From: Bacteroidota bacterium
Lineage (GTDB): Bacteria; Bacteroidota; Ignavibacteria; Kryptoniales; JAKASW01
Length of the DNA: 6,893 nucleotides
Direction: 5' to 3'
Assembly: GCA_021789755.1 (NCBI GenBank)
Contig: JAJYJD010000188.1
Span: forward strand, 1 to 6,893
Both the position numbers and the translations under genes were made by a program. Below the pieces are notes generated by a model, which was not told the origin of the DNA, did not search any database, and saw only the letters and a list, made by a program, of their open reading frames with translations. Positions 1-4,521 of this stretch are shown here, piece by piece. Each line of letters starts with the position of its first letter. Within the stretch, counting starts at the first letter, position 1.

Positions 1-372
1 CCAAATGATTCAAACTTCCTGCGGCGTGGGCGGCATTCAGGAGGGCGATAGGTGAGCGTGCCCTACAGAGGTTCAACCGCCGAGCGCAGCAGGATAGACT
101 CCGCCCCTCTTTCCGAATCTGCCATACTCTTTTTGTCCCGCGGCGCAGGCTGCCATGGAAGGGTGGTGGGCAACCGACCCCGATATTGGCATTATCGCCG
201 TCCGCCGCGGCGATATCCCACTAACTCAGCCTCAAATCCCAGACGAGTCCTCAGGCCAGACGTGGACTCCGGTGCGGCTCAACTCTTTAACGGACTCAGA
301 AGAACCTGAGCGCTCGCAATGTTGACCGGCAAGCGCCCAGTACCCTCCGGAGTCAAGGCCCCGGGAAACGCT
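1..372. other. Stretch without a confident gene
   Basis: Both strands are broken by stop codons in all frames. No RNA gene, insertion-sequence end or T-run terminator was recognised. The stretch lies downstream of the minus-strand gene ending at 373, so a terminator would be expected, but only weak GC-rich self-complementarity is present (for example CTCCGGAG near 346-353). One short plus-strand frame, 155-325, is listed separately because its translation looks protein-like. Confidence 0.5.
155..325 (+). CDS. Doubtful 56-codon frame, possible small gene or gene remnant
   Basis: An ATG at 155 opens a 56-codon frame ending in TGA at 323-325. The frame is also open upstream for 19 codons, back to a TAG at 95-97. 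The peptide begins MEGWWATDPDIGIIAVRRGD and continues with a proline-, serine- and glutamate-rich part. Its composition is balanced rather than arginine- and serine-heavy like most chance frames in GC-rich DNA. Against it: there is only a poor AGG ribosome binding site, it would be the only plus-strand gene in the window, it is short, and I recognise no family. It could be chance or the tail of a decayed gene. Confidence 0.2.
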   Translation: MEGWWATDPDIGIIAVRRGDIPLTQPQIPDESSGQTWTPVRLNSLTDSEEPERSQC

Positions 373-699
373 CTACAACAAAGGGAACGGAAGCTTACTG
401 TTTACAATGTCTCTAACAGCCGCCAGCACGTCATTCACTGCCTTCTGAGCAGTAACTATCGACATTCCCACTGAAGCCGTCAAGACTGATGTCGCTGCAA
501 CCTTCTGTTGATTCAATAGGATCACGGCTTCTTCTTGAGTTATTGTTTTGTTGGCGACTCCATCCGCGATCATCGAAAGCGTCAGCGCAAGCTTCTCCCC
601 TTCCACTTTGAGGTAGTTAACCACCACCTGCGGTTTGCCGCTGAGCGCACCACTCGCGGCTTTCAATATTCCAACCTTCAAATCATCTAATAACGCCAT
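373..699 (-). CDS. 108-aa helical protein of unknown function
   Basis: Not assigned to a named function. The protein is predicted almost entirely alpha-helical: a short N-terminal helix, a break at SGKPQ (20-24), a helix with LALTLSMIADGV (37-48), a loop KTITQEEA, then a long helix ending NSKLPFPLL. There is no signal peptide. The 70-100 helix (LTASVGMSIVTAQKAVNDVL) is amphipathic to hydrophobic and may touch a membrane or a partner. From memory, the pattern 'TITQEEA..L..QK......L....G......A...A...V...VN' with a hydrophobic C-terminus recurs in uncharacterised proteins of Proteobacteria, often beside a lipoprotein like the next gene upstream; this needs a profile search. The start at 699 is preferred over the in-frame ATG at 717 because GAAAGGA lies 9 bases before it. 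The upstream lipoprotein stops only 21 bases away, so the two are probably co-transcribed. Confidence 0.82.
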   Translation of the reverse strand: MALLDDLKVGILKAASGALSGKPQVVVNYLKVEGEKLALTLSMIADGVANKTITQEEAVILLNQQKVAATSVLTASVGMSIVTAQKAVNDVLAAVRDIVNSKLPFPLL

Positions 700-708
700 G
701 ATGTTTGT

Positions 709-715
709 TCCTTTC
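709..715 (-). promoter_or_regulatory. Ribosome binding site that fixes the start of the 108-aa gene
   Basis: GAAAGGA on the minus strand sits 9 bases before the ATG at 697-699. The alternative in-frame ATG at 715-717 overlaps this site, so the shorter protein is the likely product. Confidence 0.7.
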
Positions 716-720
716 ACCCG

Positions 721-1239
721 CTACTGATTATAAGTTTTGCCCGCTTTTTCGTACAGCTCCAGCGCGAGGGCAGCCGAAATCGTTTGGTCTATATTCCTCC
801 TGCACACTTCCAGCACGGCCCTCGAAGGACCCAACGCCCTGTTATGTTCATTCAGGGAATGCAGGTCTCTCAGGCTGCTCCCTTCCTGAGCGGGACCTCC
901 GCTTCCCAGAACAGACAGCCGGATCTGGTGCACGAGCTTGACTATGACTTCATTGTTAGGCATCGCTGCCACGCGAAATTCCAATTGCGTTATTTGCCTT
1001 TCTATTCCCTCGTACGTTTGTTCGTGCCTGGTCAATGCCGCTGCGTCCCTGCCCGCTTGCTGCTCCAGGGTGTCGATGAAGCCCAACACATAAGCGTGGA
1101 GAGCGGTCAGGTACCCATCGGTGACCTCATCGTACGGCGATATGAGGCTCACCGACGTGCAGCTTTGCAGGAGTGCCACGGAAAACAATACCGGGGTCGC
1201 TGCCCGCAGGATTTTAGACCTGATTGTTTGTCTTTTCAT
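721..1239 (-). CDS. Putative lipoprotein, 172 aa, SLISPYDE family
   Basis: The N-terminus has basic residues (MKRQTIRSKILR), a hydrophobic stretch (about 13-24) and a lipobox-like LQSC with Cys27, typical of a signal-peptidase II substrate anchored by lipid in the envelope. Gln at -2 of the lipobox is slightly unusual. The mature part starts with VSLISPYDEVTD (30-41), a motif I remember from uncharacterised short lipoproteins of Proteobacteria. The rest is predicted helical (about 40-90 and 138-165), with a glycine-rich loop near 110-121. ATG at 1239 is chosen because AAAGGAG lies 5 bases before it and the signal peptide then begins at residue 1; the in-frame ATG at 1290 lacks a binding site and would add 17 charged residues. 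It precedes the 108-aa gene by 21 bases. No enzymatic motif is seen. It may be a structural or tethering partner of its neighbours (inference). Confidence 0.85.
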   Translation of the reverse strand: MKRQTIRSKILRAATPVLFSVALLQSCTSVSLISPYDEVTDGYLTALHAYVLGFIDTLEQQAGRDAAALTRHEQTYEGIERQITQLEFRVAAMPNNEVIVKLVHQIRLSVLGSGGPAQEGSSLRDLHSLNEHNRALGPSRAVLEVCRRNIDQTISAALALELYEKAGKTYNQ

Positions 1240-1244
1240 GATTG

Positions 1245-1251
1245 CTCCTTT
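1245..1251 (-). promoter_or_regulatory. Ribosome binding site that fixes the lipoprotein start
   Basis: AAAGGAG on the minus strand ends 5 bases before the ATG at 1237-1239. It lies inside the alternative longer reading from 1290, arguing that the short form with an N-terminal signal peptide is correct. Confidence 0.75.
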
Positions 1252-1321
1252 TTTTCTCTCGCTACTCGGCATTTGGTTTTCAGTCGCCATTCGGTTGGAA
1301 ACGGACGGCTATCCATTTCAC

Positions 1322-1341
1322 GAAACCCCATTGGGGGTTTC
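1322..1341. other. Perfect 8-bp hairpin in intercistronic gap
   Basis: GAAACCCC (1322-1329) and GGGGTTTC (1334-1341) pair perfectly around a 4-base loop. It lies in the 160-base gap between the membrane-protein gene and the lipoprotein gene. No T-run follows on the minus strand, so it is more likely a processing or stability element, or an attenuator, than a classical terminator. Confidence 0.55.
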
Positions 1342-1354
1342 CCCCTTTCTCCAA

Positions 1355-1377
1355 GGCGTCCATCCTTAATGGATGCC
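1355..1377. other. Second hairpin in the same gap
   Basis: GGC (1355-1357) plus TCCAT (1359-1363) pair with ATGGA (1369-1373) plus GCC (1375-1377). The loop is 5 bases and there is one internal mismatch at 1358/1374. It is 23 bases downstream of the membrane-protein stop on the minus strand. Together with the 1322-1341 stem it forms a double-hairpin intercistronic region. Confidence 0.45.
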
Positions 1378-1399
1378 GCGCAAGACCCATCACGGGGCT

Positions 1400-1777
1400 C
1401 TAAGGAAGCGCCACGGCGCTGTCAATTCCCAGCACCGTCGCCGCGATCACAAACGAGTTTATGAACGCGTACAGGTATGCCAGAATCTTCTCCCTGGTGG
1501 AACCGGATGGCTGCACGCTCATCGCGTAGATCACGATACCTACGAATATTGAGAGCCCGAGCGCGAGGAGCTTCGACTCGCCGAGCGAAGGGACTGCCGC
1601 ACCGAGCACCTTCCACATGATCGTCACCAATACCGGGGCGCCGCCGAACGTGATCGCGGATTGCTTCGCGTTTATGACTCCCGTCAGCACGGCCGGCGGC
1701 GCAACATCCCCATCCTTCAGAGTCATACCGTGAAATGGCGCCTTTACTTCAATATTGAACAGTTTACTCTTTATCAT
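1400..1777 (-). CDS. 125-aa integral membrane protein, unknown function
   Basis: About 40 residues of N-terminal soluble region (MIKSKLFNIEVKAPFHGMTL, then an Asp/Pro-containing stretch) precede three predicted membrane segments: about 41-62 (contains Lys56), 68-88 (LLALGLSIFVGIVIYAMSV) and 98-118 (ILAYLYAFINSFVIAATVLG). A short loop with Ser, Thr and Arg (90-96) separates the last two. Small size and segment number recall holin-like or accessory membrane proteins, but I see no family-defining motif, so no function is given. The start is supported by AAAGGAG (1785-1791), 7 bases before the ATG. It lies 91 bases after the 238-aa gene, with a GC-rich hairpin in that gap, and is probably part of the same transcript. 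Confidence 0.8.
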   Translation of the reverse strand: MIKSKLFNIEVKAPFHGMTLKDGDVAPPAVLTGVINAKQSAITFGGAPVLVTIMWKVLGAAVPSLGESKLLALGLSIFVGIVIYAMSVQPSGSTREKILAYLYAFINSFVIAATVLGIDSAVALP

Positions 1778-1808
1778 CCCCTGTCTCCTTTCCAGTCCGA
1801 TTTGAAAT

Positions 1809-1840
1809 GCGGGGGCCGGGATTTCCCGATCCGCCCCCGC
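1809..1840. other. GC-rich intercistronic stem-loop
   Basis: GCGGGGGC (1809-1816) pairs perfectly with GCCCCCGC (1833-1840). Inside it, CGGG and CCCG (1817-1820 and 1825-1828) form a second 4-bp stem around ATTT, with a 4-base bulge ATCC. It sits between the stop at 1869 and the next ribosome binding site. On the minus strand it is followed by ATTTCAAAT rather than a T-run, so a transcript-processing or 3'-end-protecting role is at least as likely as termination. Confidence 0.6.
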
Positions 1841-1868
1841 CTCCAGTTACCTTCAGTACACCCGGATG

Positions 1869-2585
1869 CTACCTCGGTTCAGCAGGCTGACTTTGTGCCG
1901 TGGCCTGCTCCTGCGGTGATGCGACGGGCCTGTGCCTCAGGCCCGCATCTCTTATCACTCTCGTCGAATTGTACTCCTCGCAGAGTTGTGACTCCTTTTT
2001 TCTCAGGAGTCCCATAAGGTTATCCAGCCGCCCCGTCAGGATCGCATCGGCCTCGTCGTATAGGTCCATCATGGCGCTCCTCGCGCCTATTCGCTGACCA
2101 ACACTCGACTCGCGCTCCCCCATTGCCTGTGAGAACGCCTTCGACTTCGCATCGAGCGCTGCAAGCAGTTCCTGTGTCAGTCCGTACTCAGCCGCCACCG
2201 CAAGTTTCTCCACTCCTGCCTGGTAGACACCTTCCGCCTTCTTCGCCAGGTCGGTATCCCGCATCTTCCGAAGCTGAGCTTCCGTCACAACGACTCTCGC
2301 CTTCAGCTCGGCATCTTTCGATACGGCGGCCATCGCAGAGAGGGCCGATGACACGGGTAGGAGTGCATCCAGGAGCTCCTCCTCTGCATTGGCTTTCTTC
2401 TGTGCCTTGCCTGCGCTTGCATTGTCCACCTCCAATCCCTTCGCCTTGATTCGATCCACGACAGCACCGAAGTCCTCAGCTGCCGCCGCCAGCGCAGGAA
2501 TGGCAGAAAGCTTTGCCGCATTGGCTTTCAGGAACGTCCTTATGCCCTCGTACATCGAAAGCTTGTTCTCAATGAATTTCGACAT
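1869..2585 (-). CDS. 238-aa all-helical protein, Bacteroidota-type hypothetical family
   Basis: The protein is predicted soluble and almost wholly alpha-helical with no signal peptide. Features in order: MSKFIENKLSMYEGIRTFL at the N-terminus, an alanine-rich helix (22-40), a Lys/Ala-rich coiled-coil-like segment (58-75), ALLPVSSALSAMAAV (74-88), AEYGLTQELL (132-141), then EADAILTGRLDNLMGLLRKK (178-197) followed by EEYNSTRVIRD (203-213). The tail (218-238) is rich in Pro, Gln and Ala and likely disordered. From memory, this order ('YG.T', then 'EAD.iL...mD.l...f', then 'Y...R.I.D') matches large families of uncharacterised proteins common in Bacteroidota; I know no function for them. AAAGGAG (2596-2602) precedes the ATG by 10 bases. 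It is the first confident gene downstream of the heptad-repeat locus. Confidence 0.85.
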   Translation of the reverse strand: MSKFIENKLSMYEGIRTFLKANAAKLSAIPALAAAAEDFGAVVDRIKAKGLEVDNASAGKAQKKANAEEELLDALLPVSSALSAMAAVSKDAELKARVVVTEAQLRKMRDTDLAKKAEGVYQAGVEKLAVAAEYGLTQELLAALDAKSKAFSQAMGERESSVGQRIGARSAMMDLYDEADAILTGRLDNLMGLLRKKESQLCEEYNSTRVIRDAGLRHRPVASPQEQATAQSQPAEPR

Positions 2586-2884
2586 CTTCCCTCTTCTCCT
2601 TTCCGTATGAATTTCCTGTTATCCGGGCAGTGGACTTCTCCCTTCCCATCGCTGCCCGGACAATGGGTAAGGACTCCGCGACACTAAGGAAACCCGATTC
2701 CCGCTCCGTTTTCGCAGTTACTTCCGGCGCAAACGCCTCCGCACGAGTCTCCCGTGTCATGGCGTCAGAACTATTGTCAATTCTGGCACTTCAATCTCCT
2801 TCGCACCGAATCCGAACAATTCCGCACGCAGTTCAAACCTCTCCGCGCTGACTTCCGACTCTGTCGCGCGGACTCCAGCGACAT
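2569..2884 (-). pseudogene. Decayed copies of the heptad-repeat gene
   Basis: On the minus strand, after a frame change relative to the 117-aa frame, the 21-base pattern continues as SEVSAERFELRAELFGFGA, then EIEVPELTIVLTP, ending in a TGA at 2757-2759. That stop overlaps an ATG (2758-2760) opening a further 63-codon frame beginning MTRETRAEAFAPEVTAKTE, which resembles SEVRAEMFAMQEMT of the intact frame. No ribosome binding site is seen for either piece. The last piece runs 17 bases into the start of the 238-aa gene and contains that gene's binding site. This looks like successive, out-of-frame, eroded copies of one repeat module; short translated ORFs are not excluded. Confidence 0.45.
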
Positions 2885-3070
2885 TGCGTCAATGAAATTG
2901 TCATTTCTTGCATTGCAAACATCTCCGCACGCACTTCTGACTTCTCCGCACCCGCTTCAATCCAGTCCGCGTCGAATTCAAACTTGTCCGCAAAGATTTC
3001 CAAACTCTCCGCATCGAGTTCGAGAGTCTCCCCGCTGACTTCCGACTCAACCGCACCGAGTCTCTCGGAC
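2800..3070 (-). repeat. Degenerate 21-base tandem repeats encoding heptads
   Basis: The plus-strand core TCCGCA or a close variant recurs with an exact 21-base period at 2924, 2945, 2966, 2987, 3008, 3029 and 3050, and again at 2800, 2821, 2842 and 2863 (weaker at 2884). The second series is shifted by a non-multiple of three relative to the first, so the two are in different frames. On the minus strand each unit reads as seven residues of the form hydrophobic-Glu-x-x-Ala-Glu-x. Period 21 equals one heptad, so selection was on a coiled-coil-like protein, at least originally. Confidence 0.8.
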
Positions 3071-3186
3071 AGCTCGCGGATTATGTACTTCTTCGCGCCA
3101 TTCATCACCGAATTGACGACCACAGCGAAACGGTTCTCGGTGCCTACGATTGCCGTTTCCGGCTTATCCGGCAGGTTTCCACGCAT
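2833..3186 (-). CDS. 117-aa heptad-repeat (coiled-coil) protein, possibly truncated
   Basis: The N-terminal 45 residues (MRGNLPDKPETAIVGTENRF, then VVVNSVMNGAKKYIIRELSERL) are non-repetitive. Residues 48-97 are seven consecutive heptads such as LELDAES, LEIFADK, FEFDADW, IEAGAEK and SEVRAEM, predicted to form one acidic amphipathic helix with aromatic or aliphatic residues alternating with Ala. The heptads end at AMQEMTISLTQ. The last 16 residues look like read-through, because the repeat pattern resumes in another frame downstream. The ATG at 3186 is the only good start after an in-frame TGA, but no ribosome binding site precedes it; instead an 11-bp hairpin ends one base before it. Genuine coding is supported by the heptad-length period and protein-level conservation between units. 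Function is unknown. A promoter at 3459-3487 could drive it together with the downstream four-gene set. Confidence 0.55.
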   Translation of the reverse strand: MRGNLPDKPETAIVGTENRFAVVVNSVMNGAKKYIIRELSERLGAVESEVSGETLELDAESLEIFADKFEFDADWIEAGAEKSEVRAEMFAMQEMTISLTQCRWSPRDRVGSQRGEV

Positions 3187-3458
3187 GAGGACGGAAGCTC
3201 ACGGATGCTTTTCCCGTCCTGCGAGAGCCGGAAAGCTGCGCACTTTGCCGGTTCTGCGCCCGTTATTGGTTTTTTCCTGTAAATGCTATTGTTCTTTCTG
3301 CAGCCCACCCTTTTCCCTGTTCCGCCAACAACACCACACCGTGCTTAAATGCACCAACTATGCCCCCGCACTCGTGGGAGCTTCAATTAGTCATTCGAGT
3401 CTTTAATTGTCCCGTCCGATCTCTTCTTACCCGTCGTACCCGATGTATCTCTGGACTT
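3187..3458 (-). other. Probable long 5' leader
   Basis: Between the predicted promoter and the heptad-repeat ORF there is no recognisable gene. Stops interrupt both strands. Visible elements are a small hairpin GTGC/GCAC around 3340-3353 and the strong stem at 3188-3220. I could not match it to a known riboswitch class by eye. Its length is unusual for a simple leader, so a structured or regulatory RNA is possible. Confidence 0.35.
3188..3220. promoter_or_regulatory. Hairpin abutting the heptad-ORF start codon
   Basis: AGGACGG (3188-3194) pairs with CCGTCCT (3214-3220) and AAGC (3195-3198) pairs with GCTT (3207-3210). The loop is 8 bases and a 3-base bulge lies at 3211-3213. On the minus strand the stem ends one base before the ATG at 3186. 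It occupies exactly the place where a ribosome binding site should be, so it could hide the start codon, or mark that this ATG is not used. Confidence 0.55.
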
Positions 3459-3487
3459 ATTTTAATGGAGGTCCACCAAAGTGTCAA
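3459..3487 (-). promoter_or_regulatory. Sigma70-type promoter, TTGACA-N17-TAAAAT
   Basis: On the minus strand a consensus -35 TTGACA (3482-3487) and a -10 TAAAAT (3459-3464, one mismatch) are separated by the optimal 17 bases (3465-3481). Transcription would start near 3450 and run toward the heptad-repeat locus and the 238-, 125-, 172- and 108-aa genes. It lies about 110 bases beyond the stop of the acetyltransferase gene, consistent with a new transcription unit. Confidence 0.6.
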
Positions 3488-3565
3488 GAAAAATCGTCCC
3501 TATTTCTTCCGACGCCTTCGGCTTTTGCCGTCGAATAAGCCTATCGAGTGTGAGAACGCCGGTTT

Positions 3566-3585
3566 GACGGTTGTCATGTACCGTC
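3566..3585. other. Short inverted repeat after the acetyltransferase gene
   Basis: GACGGT (3566-3571) and ACCGTC (3580-3585) are perfect 6-bp arms with an 8-base loop, 13 bases downstream of the TGA on the minus strand. No T-run follows. It may weakly contribute to 3'-end formation; a chance origin is possible. Confidence 0.3.
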
Positions 3586-3597
3586 GCCCGTGATTTC

Positions 3598-4389
3598 TCA
3601 CCTCAGTTTATTTGCACGTTTCGCGATGAGCCCGTGTATCTTATCGTAGGAAGGAGGCGGGCCAGTCCGCACTCGTTTACCGTCGATGAACAACGCGTCT
3701 GAAATACCCAGTCGCAAAAATTCCGCGCGATCAAATGTGTCGACTTCGCGAAAGACCACCTTGCCGGTAAACTGAGGGTCAGTGCTTGCCTTCCTGGCTC
3801 GTTCAAGAACAAGGTTCTGCGCCGGACACCACCCATTGCAGAAAGCGGTAACGGTGACTCTGTTCGGTTCAAGCGGGGGCCTGCCAGTTTCCCGGATCCA
3901 TTTCGGGGGAAGAGCGTCGGCCGTAAACGGTTTCCACAACAGTGTTATTAGCCCCGCTCTGTCGGCAGTACGATAGCCGTGTTTCCTGAACCATGATGCA
4001 CGCATGAAAGTCGGGACGACAAGGCCCCAGGCAGCAATCCCCTTCGCCCCGAGCACACGTGCATCGGCTTCGGCAGCTTCAAGGAGTGCTTTGCCAAAAC
4101 CCCGATGCTGGAAGTTGCCTCTTCCCTGTTTGTGGCCGTGAACCCAGATGCAGTTGATGAAATAGAGACCAACGCCTTCGGCAGTTGAGTATTCGATGGG
4201 AATGTATTGTATCAATCCGCATGCAACGCCATGATCGTCCAGGACCAGCTTCACACGAAGCCCTTTGTCTTTCATTCTGTTGTACCAGGTTTCCTTGCGG
4301 CCGCCCGCCTCCCTGACCTCCTCCGACCAATCCTCGAGACAGACGAAATAAAGAGGAAGATGGTTTTCGTCCAGGTCAATTATCTTCAT
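3598..4389 (-). CDS. GNAT N-acetyltransferase fused to a thioredoxin-like domain
   Basis: The 263-residue protein has two parts. Residues 1-155 form a GNAT fold: a CoA pyrophosphate-binding motif-A signature QHRGFGKALLEAAEADA (94-110) and a motif-B-like WFRKHGYRTAD (133-143). The enzyme should transfer an acetyl group from acetyl-CoA to an amine; the substrate is unknown. Residues 175-263 resemble a thioredoxin fold: beta strand RVTVTAF, CNGWCPAQN (Cys184 and Cys188), helix, strand KVVFREVDTFD, helix, then GISDALFIDGK and PPPSYDKIHGLI. Known relatives are GNAT proteins with a C-terminal YoaP-like domain. The two cysteines are three residues apart (CxxxC), and the usual cis-proline before the third strand appears as GISD, so a classical disulfide reductase role is uncertain. 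AGAGG lies 8 bases before the ATG. It follows an attC-like stem and may be a cassette gene. Confidence 0.88.
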   Translation of the reverse strand: MKIIDLDENHLPLYFVCLEDWSEEVREAGGRKETWYNRMKDKGLRVKLVLDDHGVACGLIQYIPIEYSTAEGVGLYFINCIWVHGHKQGRGNFQHRGFGKALLEAAEADARVLGAKGIAAWGLVVPTFMRASWFRKHGYRTADRAGLITLLWKPFTADALPPKWIRETGRPPLEPNRVTVTAFCNGWCPAQNLVLERARKASTDPQFTGKVVFREVDTFDRAEFLRLGISDALFIDGKRVRTGPPPSYDKIHGLIAKRANKLR

Positions 4390-4433
4390 CGTGTGCCTCT
4401 AATCTTGAATGGAATCCGGCTGATGTCAGCGGC

Positions 4434-4513
4434 GCATAACGACGAAGCGAATGCGCCTCCGCCCGATATGCCTCCGACACGACTCTCACTTCGGCTGCCA
4501 TGGGTCGTTAGCC
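4434..4513 (-). other. attC-like imperfect stem between two genes
   Basis: On the minus strand GGCTAAC (4513-4507) and GTTATGC (4440-4434) bound an 80-base element. The inner 7-bp arms TAACGAC and GTCGTTA (4504-4510 and 4437-4443) are perfectly complementary. Further outward pairing (GGC/GCC, TGTC/GACA) occurs with two 3-base bulges on one side. The AAC...GTT cores, the length and the position (9 bases after one stop, 45 bases before the next ATG) fit an integron attC site. Each core deviates by one base from RYYYAAC/GTTRRRY, the inner L boxes are not obvious, and no integrase or second site is visible. Confidence 0.35.
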
Positions 4514-4521
4514 GACAATAT

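Noticed and set aside
955..961. GTTAGGC, an exact attC core
   Set aside because: It is inside the lipoprotein coding sequence with no complementary partner nearby; a 7-base match is expected by chance.
1240..1290. N-terminal extension of the lipoprotein from an ATG at 1290
   Set aside because: It would put 17 charged residues before the signal peptide and place the strong AAAGGAG site inside the coding region.
784..1464. 226-codon plus-strand frame
   Set aside because: It lies antisense to the lipoprotein gene, which has a signal peptide, lipobox and good ribosome binding site. The plus translation is rich in Arg, Ser, Pro and His, as expected from a shadow frame in GC-rich DNA.
2754..3038. 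94-codon plus-strand frame with repeated SPH/TSPR units
   Set aside because: It is the complement of the heptad repeats. The plus reading gives Ser-Pro-His-rich low complexity, while the minus reading gives coherent amphipathic heptads, so the minus strand is preferred.
2800..3070. CRISPR-like regular spacing
   Set aside because: Units are contiguous 21-base repeats with no unique spacers, and they encode heptads.
3360..3593. 77-codon plus-strand frame
   Set aside because: It runs across the minus-strand promoter region, has no ribosome binding site and shows no recognisable domain.
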